A stretch of 64,000 nucleotides of DNA from Micromonospora sp. 15K316 (GCF_004348525.1 NZ_SMKG01000007.1:16880-80879), one strand, 5' to 3'; shown: positions 42,687 to 52,286, numbered from the stretch's first letter. Notes: a model not told the origin generated them from the letters alone. Numbers and translations are program-made.

Positions 42687-43724
42687 TCAGACGTACGGGC
42701 GGGTGGCGTAGGCGGCCTTGAGCGCCGACAGGCCCGTCGCCTTCGGGGAGAGCGTGCCCCAGCCGGAGTTGAAGTAGTTCGTCCGCACGATCCGCGGTCC
42801 GCGCTCGGCGTTGAGCTTGGCGATCGCCGCCGGCACGGTGGCGATCCAGGCGGCCTGGTTCGGGATCTCGGCGACCCGCACACCCCACTCGGCGATGATC
42901 ACCGGGCGGGAGAGCGCGACCGGGCCGAGGTCGGCGACGGCCCAGTCCTTCGTACGCCGGAAGCGGTCGAGAGCGGTGTGGGTGGGGCTGGTCGCGTACA
43001 CGTTCCACTGCAGGTAGTCCAGGCGCGCCATCAGCGACTCCGGGTGGGTGCGCCGGTAGCAGGCCCGGTCGAAGCCGCCCACCCCGACGGAGAACGTGCT
43101 GCCGGCCGGCAGCGTCCGTGCCTTGAACCAGTTCACGATGTAGGTCACCGCCTGCACCGCCCGGGCGTCCGACTCGGCCCAGGTGTAGGCCTTGCCCGCT
43201 TCGCTGGTGCCGAACTCGTGATCGGTGTCCAGCTCGGAGGCGAGCTGGATGTTCACCGGGAACCCCAGGGTGCGGTACTGGGACAGGGCTCGGGCGAAGA
43301 GCCCGTCGCACTGCCCGGCGAGCACCTGGCCGTAGCCGTACGCCTTGGGCCAGGTCGTCCCCGGGCGTTGCTGGATGGTCATCGCGGGCGCCGGGACCGT
43401 GTAGGAGGTGCCGTCCACGGTGAAAGTCTGCGGTCCGGCGTTCGGCGCGCCGTAGTGCTTCAACTCCAGGACCATGTTGATCTGGATGCCCGCCTTGCCG
43501 AGAGCGGTCAGCCACGGTCGCTGGTAGCCGGGGAAGACGTAGCCGTCGGCGAAGCTGCGGTACTGGGTGAGCGAGCGGAAGTTGCCGCCCGCCATGTCGG
43601 CCGTCGGGTCGGCGCCGCCGGAGAGGTAGTAGCCGCCGAGGACCGGCCGGGCGATGGTGTAGTCGGCGGCGGCGGTGGCGGTACGTCCGCCGGAGTCGCG
43701 CACAGTGACGGTCACCCGGGGCAT
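42687..43724 (-). CDS. Glycoside hydrolase-like TIM barrel protein
   Basis: A 345-aa protein. A short beta-rich start (VTVTVRDSGGRTATAAADYTI) continues the preceding Ig-like gene, then a barrel with two acidic residues in place: SELDTDHEFG (acid/base Glu) and VIIAEWGV (nucleophile Glu), as in clan GH-A enzymes such as GH5, GH26 and GH39. FDRACYRRTHPE and NYFNSGWGTLS suit such a fold. There is no signal peptide. Its ATG overlaps the preceding stop by one base (TGATG). Substrate unknown; it could also be a tail or spore-type structural enzyme. Confidence 0.65.
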   Translation of the reverse strand: MPRVTVTVRDSGGRTATAAADYTIARPVLGGYYLSGGADPTADMAGGNFRSLTQYRSFADGYVFPGYQRPWLTALGKAGIQINMVLELKHYGAPNAGPQTFTVDGTSYTVPAPAMTIQQRPGTTWPKAYGYGQVLAGQCDGLFARALSQYRTLGFPVNIQLASELDTDHEFGTSEAGKAYTWAESDARAVQAVTYIVNWFKARTLPAGSTFSVGVGGFDRACYRRTHPESLMARLDYLQWNVYATSPTHTALDRFRRTKDWAVADLGPVALSRPVIIAEWGVRVAEIPNQAAWIATVPAAIAKLNAERGPRIVRTNYFNSGWGTLSPKATGLSALKAAYATRPYV

Positions 43725-43993
43725 CACGCCACCGCCCGGTAGACGGCCACCGCGCCGTTGTCCGACAACCGGGTCCAGGTGCGGCCGGAGTCGTCGGTGA
43801 CGGTGACGGTGAGCGGATCGATGACCGCGGCGACGCGGATCGGCGCGCTGCTGTTGCCCGCTGCGTCGGTGACCACGATCGTGAGGGTCAGCGGTCTGGT
43901 GTCGGCGTCGCCGTAGGTGACGGTGAGGTTCATCTGGTCACCGGGTGAGTAGGTCGACGCGTTCAGGGATGCGGACGCGGTGGGAGCGGCCAT
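43724..43993 (-). CDS. Ig-like beta-sandwich protein
   Basis: An 89-aa protein (MAAPTASASLNASTYSPGDQ). The pattern of strands LTVTYGD, LTLTIVVTDAAGN, TVTVTDDSGRTWTRL suits a single Ig-like or fibronectin-type domain. GAAGGAGG precedes the ATG. It is translationally coupled to the barrel gene, whose N-terminus continues the same kind of repeat (VTVTVRDSGGRT). The pair may be one polypeptide elsewhere, or act as binding plus catalytic subunits; phage-tail-like proteins use such domains. Confidence 0.65.
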   Translation of the reverse strand: MAAPTASASLNASTYSPGDQMNLTVTYGDADTRPLTLTIVVTDAAGNSSAPIRVAAVIDPLTVTVTDDSGRTWTRLSDNGAVAVYRAVA

Positions 43994-44651
43994 GCCGGCC
44001 CCTCCTTCCTTCTTCGACGCCGGAGCGGTTCGGGACCGGTCCGGCGGGCTGTCGTCGGTTGCGGCAACGACCGGGGCCGCCGGGCGCGTCGGTGCTCCCG
44101 GTCCCCGGGTGAGCGGTCGCGTCGTCGGTTCGCGCCGAGGCGTGCGGCGCTGCGCCGGTCTCGGATCGCGGTGGCCCGTTCGGGTCGAGCGGCGGCACGA
44201 CGCGCCCGACGTACGGCGGCGAGGGTGTGGCGACGTCGGTGTCGGAGGTGGCGGTCCCGGGCGCCCGGGACGATCTCCACGGTCGCGACCTCGTCGATGC
44301 GTACGGGCCGGCGCTGCGCTACGCCGGCGCCGCCGCGGCGGCGGGCCGGACCCGGTGATCACGGCACCGGCGGGACGCTGCTGTCGCCACCGGGCCGGAG
44401 GAATCGGATGTGGCCCGCCATCCGTACGCCTCTCACCTGCTACAACAGTGCGACGTGAAGGCCCCCGGCGTCCTGTCAGCTATCGGACAGCACCCCTCGC
44501 GTTCCCCGGAGGAGCCGGTTGCGGCTCGATCCACGAGGCGGCCGGGTCGCCCGACGTACGTGGACGCCGAGGTTTAACCGGCGGGCACTCGGGCAAGCGC
44601 CACCGGCCGGTCAGGCCGCCGTGGTACCCGATGGAGGAGCGTGGCACGGAG
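43994..44651. other. Region without a confident gene
   Basis: About 660 bases between the divergent Ig-like and SRPBCC genes. The most coherent plus-strand frame (44112-44358, ending AGAAAAAGRTR) lacks a good start. A lower-GC patch near 44440-44455 (CTGCTACAACAGTGCGACG) could hold promoters. It may contain decayed genes. Confidence 0.4.
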
Positions 44652-45179
44652 ATGCCCACCCCACTTTCCTGTCTCTGGTGCGGTTCGGTCGAGGCGAGAG
44701 TGACAATCGGACGGCCGGTCCCGGAGGTCTTCCACTTCTACCGCGACCTGGAGAACCTGCCTCGGTTCCTGGGCGATGTCATGGCCGTGCGACGGACCGA
44801 CCCGACCACGTACCGGTGGACGATCGAGGGCCCACTCGGCATCCGGTTGACGTCGGCGATCACGGTGACCGAGGAGCGTACGAACGAGCTGATCCGCTAC
44901 GAGAGCGCCGGTCCGCCCGGACTGAGGGCGCGCTGGACCGTTCGCTTCGCTGACGCTCCGACCGGGACGGACGTACAGCAGCTGCTCGCGATGCCCTTGG
45001 GCAGACTGGGCCGCACCGCGCTGACCCTCATCGGCAAGCCGCCCGCCGCGGAGGTCGAGGCCAACCTCCGCCGGCTGAAGCAGCTCCTCGAAACGGGGAA
45101 GGTGACGGAGACCGAGCACGCGGTCGCCGGCAAGTTCGACCTCTCCGCATCACCGTCGAGGCACGACCGTCCCCGCTGA
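44652..45179 (+). CDS. SRPBCC-fold protein (COQ10/polyketide cyclase-like)
   Basis: A 175-aa protein. The fold is recognisable: VEARVTIGRPVPEVFHFYRDLENLPRFL, TTYRWTIEGPLGIRLTSAITVTEE, LRARWTVRFADAPTGTDV, and a final helix KPPAAEVEANLRRLKQLLETG. The family binds lipids or aromatic ligands. ATG 44652 is preferred with GGAGGAG about 12 bases upstream; ATG 44631 is an in-frame alternative. The C-terminal tail of about 25 residues seems disordered. Confidence 0.75.
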   Translation: MPTPLSCLWCGSVEARVTIGRPVPEVFHFYRDLENLPRFLGDVMAVRRTDPTTYRWTIEGPLGIRLTSAITVTEERTNELIRYESAGPPGLRARWTVRFADAPTGTDVQQLLAMPLGRLGRTALTLIGKPPAAEVEANLRRLKQLLETGKVTETEHAVAGKFDLSASPSRHDRPR

Positions 45180-45377
45180 CGCCGCCACCGGCGGCGCGTC
45201 GACGACTTCTCATCGGTCTGTCCGATGCTCCTCGGCCTGTCCGAGCCGTGCGGAACCGCGCGCCTCGGGGCCACCGCCTTAACCGAATCCGATGATTTCT
45301 TTAACTACGCCACTGGCTTCCGAGATCTACGGTCGGACGGCCCTTCGGACGATGGGCAGAAGCCCAGGAGGTATCCA

Positions 45378-46427
45378 GTGGTCAGACGACATCTCGCACG
45401 GCTCACCGTCGCGTTCACGGGGGTGATCGCGCTACTGGTCGCGGCACCCACCGCGGCCTTCGCCACTCCGGGCAACGACGACTTCGCGGGCGCTCTCCCT
45501 GTCGAGGCGCTGCCGTACTCGAACGTCCAGGATCTCCGCACGGCAACCGCGCAGGACGGTGAGCCGACGTCCTGCTTCAGCTCCACCCGCACCGTGTGGT
45601 ACTCGTACACACCCACGACCACCCGCATCCTCACGGGCGAGACCGGCCCGGGTTATCCCGGAATCGCGATCTACACGGGTAGCTCGCTGGACAGCCTCTC
45701 CGAGGTGTCCTGCCAGCCGCCGCACGGCTACACCCCGGTCACCTTCGAGGCGCAGGCGGGCACCACCTATCTGTTCCGGATCGGGGCGGACTTCGCCGAG
45801 CAGGTCACCTTCCGACTGGACGTCGCGCCGCCTCCGGTGGTGGACTTCTACGCCGCCGGGGTCGACCACAACACGTTCGACACCATCCCCTTCTGGCCCT
45901 CGGTGAACGACCCGGCCGGCCTGGGCATCGCCCGCTACACCTGGGACTTCGGTGACGGGACGACGTCGGACACGCTCTACCCCAACCATCGGTTCACCGC
46001 CGACGGCGACTACACCGTGACGCTGACGGCGTGGACGGTCGACGGCCGGTCGAACTCCGTCTCGCATGCCATCACGATCCGCACTCACGACGTGTCGATC
46101 GTCCGCCTCTCCGTGCCCTCGACCGCCCGCGCCGGGCAGACCGTCGGCATCACCGTCAACGTTCAGAACATCCGCTACGACGAGAACGTGCAGGTTCGTC
46201 TCTACCGCGGCAGCCCCGACGGCTACGAGTACGTCGGGGACGTCACGCAGCCCGTCCCGGCGAGGACGGTGGGCCGGACGACGGCCTTCCCGTTCACGTA
46301 CACCGTCGCCGCGGACGACCGGACTGCCGGCAAGGTCACCTTCCAGGCGGTGGCTGAGGTGGTGCAGAACCGGGACGCGCTTCCGGCGGACAACGAACTG
46401 CTCTCGACCCCGGTGCGGGTCAGGTGA
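45378..46427 (+). CDS. Secreted PKD-domain protein
   Basis: A 349-aa protein with Sec signal (VAFTGVIALLVAAPTAAFA). Residues about 30-150 form a beta-sandwich with a Cys pair (TSCFSSTRTVWYSY, SEVSCQPPHGY), a PKD domain follows (YTWDFGDGTTSD, ADGDYTVTLTAW), and a last beta domain (VSIVRLSVPSTARAGQTVGI). PKD modules mediate contact between proteins or sugars outside the cell. GTG at 45378 has AGGAGG six bases upstream. No enzyme motif is visible. Confidence 0.78.
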   Translation: MVRRHLARLTVAFTGVIALLVAAPTAAFATPGNDDFAGALPVEALPYSNVQDLRTATAQDGEPTSCFSSTRTVWYSYTPTTTRILTGETGPGYPGIAIYTGSSLDSLSEVSCQPPHGYTPVTFEAQAGTTYLFRIGADFAEQVTFRLDVAPPPVVDFYAAGVDHNTFDTIPFWPSVNDPAGLGIARYTWDFGDGTTSDTLYPNHRFTADGDYTVTLTAWTVDGRSNSVSHAITIRTHDVSIVRLSVPSTARAGQTVGITVNVQNIRYDENVQVRLYRGSPDGYEYVGDVTQPVPARTVGRTTAFPFTYTVAADDRTAGKVTFQAVAEVVQNRDALPADNELLSTPVRVR

Positions 46428-46430
46428 GAC

Positions 46431-46469
46431 AACGGCGCCCTCCGGACTCGAGATCCGGAGGGCGCCGTT
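46431..46469. terminator. Bidirectional hairpin terminator
   Basis: A perfect 16-bp stem (46431-46446 with 46454-46469) with a seven-base loop lies between the convergent PKD and kinase genes. Confidence 0.85.
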
Positions 46470-46500
46470 CGCGGTGTCACGCGCGTTCGGCCTCGGCCGG

Positions 46501-47436
46501 TCACGCCGCCTCGGCGAGCCACTCCTCCAGCTCGGCCACGTACTGCGGCGCGTACTCGGGGGTCCAGCGCAGGAAGTAGACGGCCATCGACAGCGCGTGC
46601 ACCGCGTGCGCGAGCCGTACCCGCGCCTCCCAGTCGTCCGGCAGCGGGCACACCTCGTCGTACGCGTCGAGGAATTCCCGACGCCCCTGCGGATACCCGT
46701 CGAAGACGTGCTCGTCGAGCTTGCCGAAGTCGAGGAATCGGTCCGCGTAGAGCCCGTGCTCGAAGTCGAGCAGGCAGGCGATCCGCCCGTCGCGCAGGAC
46801 GACGTTCTGCCGCCACAGGTCGCCGTGCGTCAACGCCGGTACGCCGTTCGGGGGCACGGTGTCGACGGCGCGGTGCAGGGCCGGGGCGAGGCCGTCTCGC
46901 CCGGCCGAGGTGATGTCCTCGGGCGCCTCCGCGAGCCGCGCGTCGACGAGGGCGTGCAGGAAGGTGCGGACGTCCGGGTGCTTCTGTACGCCGAGCACGT
47001 CGCCGAACCAGGGGCCGGAGCCGGAGTGGAGCCGCCCCACGAGCTCGCCCAGCGCCGCGGCGAAGCTCAGTCGCTGGGCGGGGTTCATCCCCTCCCACAG
47101 CTCGTCGGCGGGCGTGCCGTCCTGGTACTCCTGCACCAGCAGTGGCGCGTCGAGGAGTCCGCTCCTGGGCAGGAAGGCACGGAACCGCACCACGGGGATG
47201 CCGCCCTCCGCGGCCCGGCGGGTGGTGGCGATCAACCGCCGCAGGTGTTCGGGGTCAGCGTTCCGCACCGGCGTCTTGATCAGCAACGGGCCCTCGTCCG
47301 TGTCGGCGACCCACTGCCTGCTGGTGTAGCCGGCGTCGAGCCGGCGGACGCTCGCGACTCCGATGCCGGGGCACGCCTCGGCCAGTGCGCCGCGTACGAC
47401 GTCGAGCCCGCCCGTCTCCCCCGTCACTGTCCTCAC
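46501..47436 (-). CDS. Aminoglycoside phosphotransferase-family kinase
   Basis: A 311-aa protein. The kinase-like fold has LTHGDLWRQNVVL (catalytic Asp and Asn) and LLDFEHGLYADRFLDFGKL (metal-binding Asp). The N-lobe ATP-site Lys is LLIKTP. Proteins of this type phosphorylate aminoglycosides, choline-like compounds or macrolides; substrate cannot be assigned. The GTG at 47436 is chosen; GTG 47427 is close by. It ends in a terminator region. Confidence 0.82.
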   Translation of the reverse strand: MRTVTGETGGLDVVRGALAEACPGIGVASVRRLDAGYTSRQWVADTDEGPLLIKTPVRNADPEHLRRLIATTRRAAEGGIPVVRFRAFLPRSGLLDAPLLVQEYQDGTPADELWEGMNPAQRLSFAAALGELVGRLHSGSGPWFGDVLGVQKHPDVRTFLHALVDARLAEAPEDITSAGRDGLAPALHRAVDTVPPNGVPALTHGDLWRQNVVLRDGRIACLLDFEHGLYADRFLDFGKLDEHVFDGYPQGRREFLDAYDEVCPLPDDWEARVRLAHAVHALSMAVYFLRWTPEYAPQYVAELEEWLAEAA

Positions 47437-47458
47437 CCGGCGTCCCCCGGCCGCACGG

Positions 47459-48082
47459 TCAGTGCTGAGCCGGCCGGCGGAACGCGCCGTACCACTCGAG
47501 CAGCGCGATCTCCCGGGCCACGATCTCGTCCTGATCCTCGGGGCCGGTGAGCACGTGGTTGGCGAGCACCTGGAAGCCGCCCCAGGTGAGCACCCGGGCG
47601 GCCGTGGCGGGCTCCAGGTCACGCGCGGTGTGGCCGGCCTCCTGCTCGCCGCGCAGCCACACCTCGGCCAGGTCGGTGAAGCGCTGAATCTGGGCGTTCC
47701 AGAACTCCCGCACCACCGCGTCGTAGCCGGCGACCTCCAGCACCGCGGCGAGCAGGTGTCGCCGTTCCCGGTAGTAGCGGATGTCCAGGACCATGGCTGC
47801 CACGATGCCTTCGAGGCCTTTTTCCGGCGCGGTCGAGCTGATCAGGTCGTAGGCGCCGTCGGCGAGCGGCTCGATGAGCCGCAGCAGCAGCTGGGTCTTG
47901 TCCCGGAAGTGCAGGTAGAAGGTCGAGCGGACGACACCTGCCTCGGCCGTGATGCGCTGCACACCCAGCTCGGTGAAGCTCGCGCCGCCCGCCAGCAACC
48001 GCTCGGTCGCCTCAAGGATCTTGGCGTCGGCGGTCGCCCGGCGGTTGCCCCCGGTGGAGGGACGGCGGGTGACAGAGGCCAT
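47459..48082 (-). CDS. TetR-family regulator
   Basis: A 207-aa protein with HTH KILEATERLLAGGASFTELGVQRITAEAGVVRSTFYLHFRDKTQL and a helical C-terminal ligand domain. It is divergent from the hydrolase gene at 48188 and a dyad at 48118-48132 lies between; it likely controls that gene and itself. Upstream kinase gene lies 22 bases downstream in the same direction, so it may be co-transcribed. Confidence 0.88.
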   Translation of the reverse strand: MASVTRRPSTGGNRRATADAKILEATERLLAGGASFTELGVQRITAEAGVVRSTFYLHFRDKTQLLLRLIEPLADGAYDLISSTAPEKGLEGIVAAMVLDIRYYRERRHLLAAVLEVAGYDAVVREFWNAQIQRFTDLAEVWLRGEQEAGHTARDLEPATAARVLTWGGFQVLANHVLTGPEDQDEIVAREIALLEWYGAFRRPAQH

Positions 48083-48117
48083 AGGGCGAGTTTAGAGGTG
48101 AGACCCTACGCTTGTGC

Positions 48118-48132
48118 GAGACACCATGTCTC
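48118..48132. promoter_or_regulatory. Operator-like dyad
   Basis: A perfect 6+6 inverted repeat (GAGACA, CCA, TGTCTC) in the 105 bases between the divergent TetR-type and hydrolase genes. Confidence 0.6.
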
Positions 48133-48187
48133 GACACACCGTCTTGTCCACCTGGACTCACCGTCCTGTTCACGCGGAGACAGCAAC

Positions 48188-48865
48188 GTGACCCCTCAGC
48201 GGCCCACACTCGTGCTCGTACCGGGCGCCTGGCACCTCCCCGCCACCTTCGACCTGCTCCGTGGCGAGCTCGACGCGCTCGGCTACGCCAGCCGCGCGGT
48301 GAAGCTGCCGACCACCGGCCCCGAGCCCCGTGGCGGCCTGCGGGAGGACGCCGAGGCGATCCGCACGGCGGTCAAGGCGATCGAGGGCCCGGTCGTCGTG
48401 GTGGCCCACTCGTACGGCGGCATCCCGGCCACCGAGGGGCTCGCCGGCCTGACCAACGTCCGGCACCTCGTCTACCTGGCCGCCTACGTGCCCGACGTGA
48501 ACGAGTCGATGTTCACTCTGCACGGCATGCCCGACCCCGACTCGACGGAGGGCCTCTTCCCGATCGGCTCGGACCCGCGGGCCCAGCTCTACGCCGACGT
48601 GCCCGACGCGGTGGCCGAGCGGGCCATCAGCCAGCTCGTCGAGCAGCGCCTCCAGCCGTGGGCCGACCGCGCGACAGGGGCCGCGTGGCGCACCCTCCCC
48701 TCCACCTACATCCTCACCGAGCGGGACGCCTCACTCCCGGTCGAGCTGCAGGAGCAGATGGCCGTCCGCGCCACCTCCACCCGCCGGGTCCCCACCGGCC
48801 ACTCCCCGTTCCTCGCCCGCCCGGCCGAGCTGGCCGCGCTCATCGACGAGATCGTCAAGGACTGA
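48188..48865 (+). CDS. Alpha/beta hydrolase (EstC/HsaD-like short type)
   Basis: A 225-aa protein. LVLVPGAWHLPATFDLL gives the oxyanion region, VVVAHSYGG the nucleophile, and VPTGHSPFLARPAELA the catalytic His. The short form resembles salicylate or methyl-ester esterases. GTG at 48188 has GGAG about ten bases upstream. It is opposite the TetR-type regulator and is probably its target. Confidence 0.87.
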   Translation: MTPQRPTLVLVPGAWHLPATFDLLRGELDALGYASRAVKLPTTGPEPRGGLREDAEAIRTAVKAIEGPVVVVAHSYGGIPATEGLAGLTNVRHLVYLAAYVPDVNESMFTLHGMPDPDSTEGLFPIGSDPRAQLYADVPDAVAERAISQLVEQRLQPWADRATGAAWRTLPSTYILTERDASLPVELQEQMAVRATSTRRVPTGHSPFLARPAELAALIDEIVKD

Positions 48866-48966
48866 CCGACCGGTCATCGATCGTCGGGGCCGACCGCAGG
48901 GGTCGGCCCCAGCCACCGGGGCTGCCGCTACGCGGACCAGCCCCCCGCCACACCGTCCGTGGTGAA

Positions 48967-48997
48967 GGCCGCCTCCTCGTCAGGCGAGGAGGCGGCC
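48967..48997 (+). terminator. Hairpin terminator
   Basis: A perfect 13-bp stem (48967-48979 with 48985-48997) with a five-base loop lies between the hydrolase and the acyl-CoA synthetase genes. Confidence 0.8.
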
Positions 48998-49055
48998 GGC
49001 CGCGCCACGAGACACGGACCGGACCGTTCAGGCCACCCGGCGAAGAGGAGCCCAG

Positions 49056-50714
49056 ATGCCGCACGACCACGCATGGCTGGACATCGCCGGCATCCGCGCG
49101 CCGGAGGCCGTCGTCGCGCGCCACCGGCGTACCGGCGCTTGGCGTGCCGAGAGCCCGCTGACCGACCTGTGGAAGTGGCGGGACCGGACGCCGGACGCCC
49201 CGGCGATCGTGGCGTACCGCTCCGGCGTGGGGCGCGAACAGCTCTCCTACCAGCAGTACGCCGACTGGGTGGACCGCTTCGCCGCGGGTCTGGCGCAGCT
49301 CGGTGTCGGCCCCGGCACCGTGGTCGCCGTCCAGCTTCCCAACTGGTGGCAGACCAACGCGATGCTGCTGGCGGCGCTCCGGGTCGGGGCCGTGGTGGCG
49401 CCCCTCATGCCGACGCTCGGCACGCGAGAGTTGGAGCTCATCCTGCGCCGCGTCGGCGCAGCGGTCTGCGTCACGCCCGACGAGTGGCGCGGCACCGACT
49501 ACGCCGGCCGCCTCGCCGGGCTGGCGCCGAAGCTCCCGCGGCTCCGGCACCGCATCGTGCTGGGTGAGGCACGGCGGTCCGGCGAGGTCGGCTTCACCGA
49601 CCACTTCGTACGCAGGGACTGGCGGCCGGAGCACGCGACGACACCGGCCGAGATCGACGTCGACCCGGACCGGGCGGCCCTCGTCCTGTTCACCTCCGGG
49701 ACCACGGGCGGGCCCAAGGGCGCCGTCCACTCGCTGAACACCATCCACGCCCACACCGACTTCCTGCGGGCCTGGACGCGCGGCCCCGCCGATCGCATCT
49801 TCACCCCGCACGCGGCCACGCACCTCGGCGGCATTCTCGGCAGCAACCTGTGCCCGCTGCTCGTCGGCGGCTGTTCGCTGATGCTGGATGTCTGGGAGCC
49901 GTCGCACGCCGCGACAATGCTGGCGGCCGAAGGGGCCACCTTCCTGAGCGCGGCGCCGGTCTTCCTCAACGGCCTGATGGCCGAGCTGCGCCGGCGAGGT
50001 GAGGCGATACCCAGCCTCCAGGTGGTCGCCACCTCCGGCACCACCGTCCTGCCGCAGATCGTCACCGACGTCGTCGACACCCTCGGCGTCACGCTGTACA
50101 CGGTCTGGGGGATGACCGAGGCCGGCAACACCTTCACGGGCCCGGACGACCCGGCCGACTGGGCGGCGCACAGTGTCGGACGGCCCCCGGTCGGTACGGA
50201 GATCGACCTGCGCGCGACCGAACCGGTCACCGAGAGCCGGCCCGGACAGCTGATGATCCGGGGCGCCGGAGTGTGTCTCGCGACGCTGGACCGGGACGGG
50301 CAGGGCGTCACCCTCACCCACGAGCAGGACGACGGCTGGTACGACACCGGCGATCTCGCCGTCCCCGACGGCCGGAACGGCATCCGGTTGGCGGGTCGGC
50401 TCGCCGATCGGATCGGCGGGGTCTTCATGGTGCCGGCCGCCGACGTGGAGGCCGCGCTGCGCGACCACCCGGCGCTGGCCGACGTGACGCTCGTCGGCCT
50501 ACCCGGCGAAGACGGCACGGAGCAGATCTGCGCCGTGGTGGTGCCGTCCGGCACGCCACCCGAGCTCGACGAGTTGCGCGAATTCCTGACCGGCCGCGGA
50601 ATGACCGAGTGGTATCTGCCCACCCGTTCGGTGATCCGGGCGGAACTGCCCTACAACGCCCTCGGCAAGGTGAACAAGGCGCTGCTACGCGCACAGCTGG
50701 CGGACGTGGCCTGA
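49056..50714 (+). CDS. Acyl-CoA synthetase / AMP-binding enzyme
   Basis: A 552-aa protein. The AMP-binding P-loop is LFTSGTTGGPKGAVHS, A5-type TVWGMTEAGNTF, A7 GWYDTGDLAVPDG and A10 Lys in YNALGKVNK. It activates a carboxylic acid with ATP to acyl-AMP and transfers it to CoA. WDVWEPSHAATMLAAEGATFLSAAPV is typical of the cyclohexanecarboxylate-CoA ligase/long-chain subgroup. GAAGAGG lies about nine bases upstream of ATG. It stands alone with a terminator before it. Confidence 0.9.
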   Translation: MPHDHAWLDIAGIRAPEAVVARHRRTGAWRAESPLTDLWKWRDRTPDAPAIVAYRSGVGREQLSYQQYADWVDRFAAGLAQLGVGPGTVVAVQLPNWWQTNAMLLAALRVGAVVAPLMPTLGTRELELILRRVGAAVCVTPDEWRGTDYAGRLAGLAPKLPRLRHRIVLGEARRSGEVGFTDHFVRRDWRPEHATTPAEIDVDPDRAALVLFTSGTTGGPKGAVHSLNTIHAHTDFLRAWTRGPADRIFTPHAATHLGGILGSNLCPLLVGGCSLMLDVWEPSHAATMLAAEGATFLSAAPVFLNGLMAELRRRGEAIPSLQVVATSGTTVLPQIVTDVVDTLGVTLYTVWGMTEAGNTFTGPDDPADWAAHSVGRPPVGTEIDLRATEPVTESRPGQLMIRGAGVCLATLDRDGQGVTLTHEQDDGWYDTGDLAVPDGRNGIRLAGRLADRIGGVFMVPAADVEAALRDHPALADVTLVGLPGEDGTEQICAVVVPSGTPPELDELREFLTGRGMTEWYLPTRSVIRAELPYNALGKVNKALLRAQLADVA

Positions 50715-50818
50715 GCGCCCCTCGGATAGCGCCTGAGCCCCCACGCCCGCCCTCGTGGGAACGCCGCAGAAAACTAAGCGCGGCGGCTCGTGCCGGTGCG
50801 GAAAGATCGATCACGGAG

Positions 50819-51022
50819 GTGATCCACGCGCGGACGCGACTGCGGCAGCTGCGGATCGGCTGGCAGCCCGAGGAGCGAGGTGGCACGTTCGTGCTCTCCG
50901 AGGACGAGCACGCGGCCGGCTTCGCGCTGCCCGCGTTCCTGCCGACCGATCGGCTGCCGAGGTCCGCGGGGACCGCTCCGCCGACGGAGCGACAGCCCGG
51001 TGGGCGCGGGTCCGGGCCGTAG
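50819..51022 (+). CDS. Short uncharacterised frame
   Basis: A 67-codon frame (starting VIHARTRLRQLRIGW) with good coding character (FVLSEDEHAAGFALPAFLPTDRLPR) but no ribosome site at the right distance: GGAGG at 50815-50819 overlaps the GTG. The stretch could be the remains of a longer gene. I do not recognise a family. Confidence 0.35.
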   Translation: MIHARTRLRQLRIGWQPEERGGTFVLSEDEHAAGFALPAFLPTDRLPRSAGTAPPTERQPGGRGSGP

Positions 51023-51083
51023 CGGCGGGTGCGGGGGATAAGTGGCTTGCAGCGGCGCGGGGTTGAGAGGTTGACTGCTCGCC

Positions 51084-51983
51084 ATGCCGCTCCCCGCACC
51101 GATCTTCGTCGCGGGCACGGGTCGTTCGGGAACGTCACGGATCGCCGACATCATCGGCGAACATCCGCTGATCCATCGGATTCCCATGGAGACCCGGTTC
51201 CTCGTCGACCCGGATGGCCTGCGGGACCTGGCCGACGCGCTCACCCATCGATACGACCCCACCGTCGGTGACGACCGCGGCAGAACCATTCCCGAACTGG
51301 TCGGCGAGGAGCGCTACCGGGACGCGGTGCAGCGGCTCTGGCCGCAGTTGATCGCGTACACGTACGACGAACCCGCACCCGCGGAAGGCTTCGGGAACGC
51401 CGACCGTCCCGCCGGGCCGTTCGAGCCGCTGAGCCGCCGGCGGGTACTTCCCAGGTATTTCAGCGACCGGGGCGAACTGTTCGGCATCCTGCGGGGCCTG
51501 ATCGACACCATGTTCGGCGGTGCAGCCGCCGACGCGGGCAAGCCGACCTGGTGCGAGAAGACGCCGTTCAACCTGCTGTACATGGAGTTCCTCTGGGAGC
51601 TGGTCCCCGAAGCGACCATCGTGCACATCAAACGTCACCCGGTCTCCGTGCTCGCATCCCACCTGTCCCAGCCCTGGGCACCGCCCACCGTCGACGGCGC
51701 GCTCGCCTACCTCAAGCCGGTCTACCACCGGTGGCTCACCTGGAAGAACACGGTCGCCCTGACGGGCAGGCGATACGTCGAGGTGAAAGCAGAAGATCTC
51801 GCGGCCGACTGGCCCGGGCAGCGCCGCGCCCTCTTCGAACAGCTCGGCGTCGACGACTTCGCCACCCCTTCGGCGTTCCAGTCGCACAAGCTGACGAACC
51901 GCAACGACCAGCTCGACGACGAGACCCGCGAGCTCATCGAAGAGGCACTCGGCGAGGTCATCCCGGCCATGGGATATGAGTGA
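51084..51983 (+). CDS. Sulfotransferase
   Basis: A 299-aa protein. The 5'-phosphosulfate loop is VAGTGRSGTSRIADII and the 3'-phosphate loop is IVHIKRHPVSVLASHL, as in PAPS-dependent sulfotransferases. It should transfer sulfate from PAPS to a hydroxyl or sugar. WCEKTPFNLLYMEFLWEL is typical of the family. No biosynthetic cluster surrounds it, so the substrate is open. No clear ribosome site; may be leaderless. Confidence 0.88.
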   Translation: MPLPAPIFVAGTGRSGTSRIADIIGEHPLIHRIPMETRFLVDPDGLRDLADALTHRYDPTVGDDRGRTIPELVGEERYRDAVQRLWPQLIAYTYDEPAPAEGFGNADRPAGPFEPLSRRRVLPRYFSDRGELFGILRGLIDTMFGGAAADAGKPTWCEKTPFNLLYMEFLWELVPEATIVHIKRHPVSVLASHLSQPWAPPTVDGALAYLKPVYHRWLTWKNTVALTGRRYVEVKAEDLAADWPGQRRALFEQLGVDDFATPSAFQSHKLTNRNDQLDDETRELIEEALGEVIPAMGYE

Positions 51984-52286
51984 CGACTCCGGATGGAGGC
52001 AGTCCGACGACCCGCTTCCAAGCCGCCCAGAGGCCATGTCGCCAGAGGCCCCAGGTCAGCTCACTGCTCGTTCAATGGAATGACAGCCGCGCTGCTGCGT
52101 CGGAACTCCTCGTCGGGCAGGGCCGGCCGGAGGTCGCCGGCAGGCCGGGGCCGAGCCGGCGCGGCGAACGTCGCGGTTCAGCTGCTCGCGCAGCTCGCCA
52201 GCATCAAGCCTGGCTAACGGCTGGTACGCATCATGCGCGTGAAACCGTACGCCGACACCACGTTCAACCAGGTCACGGCACGCGCC

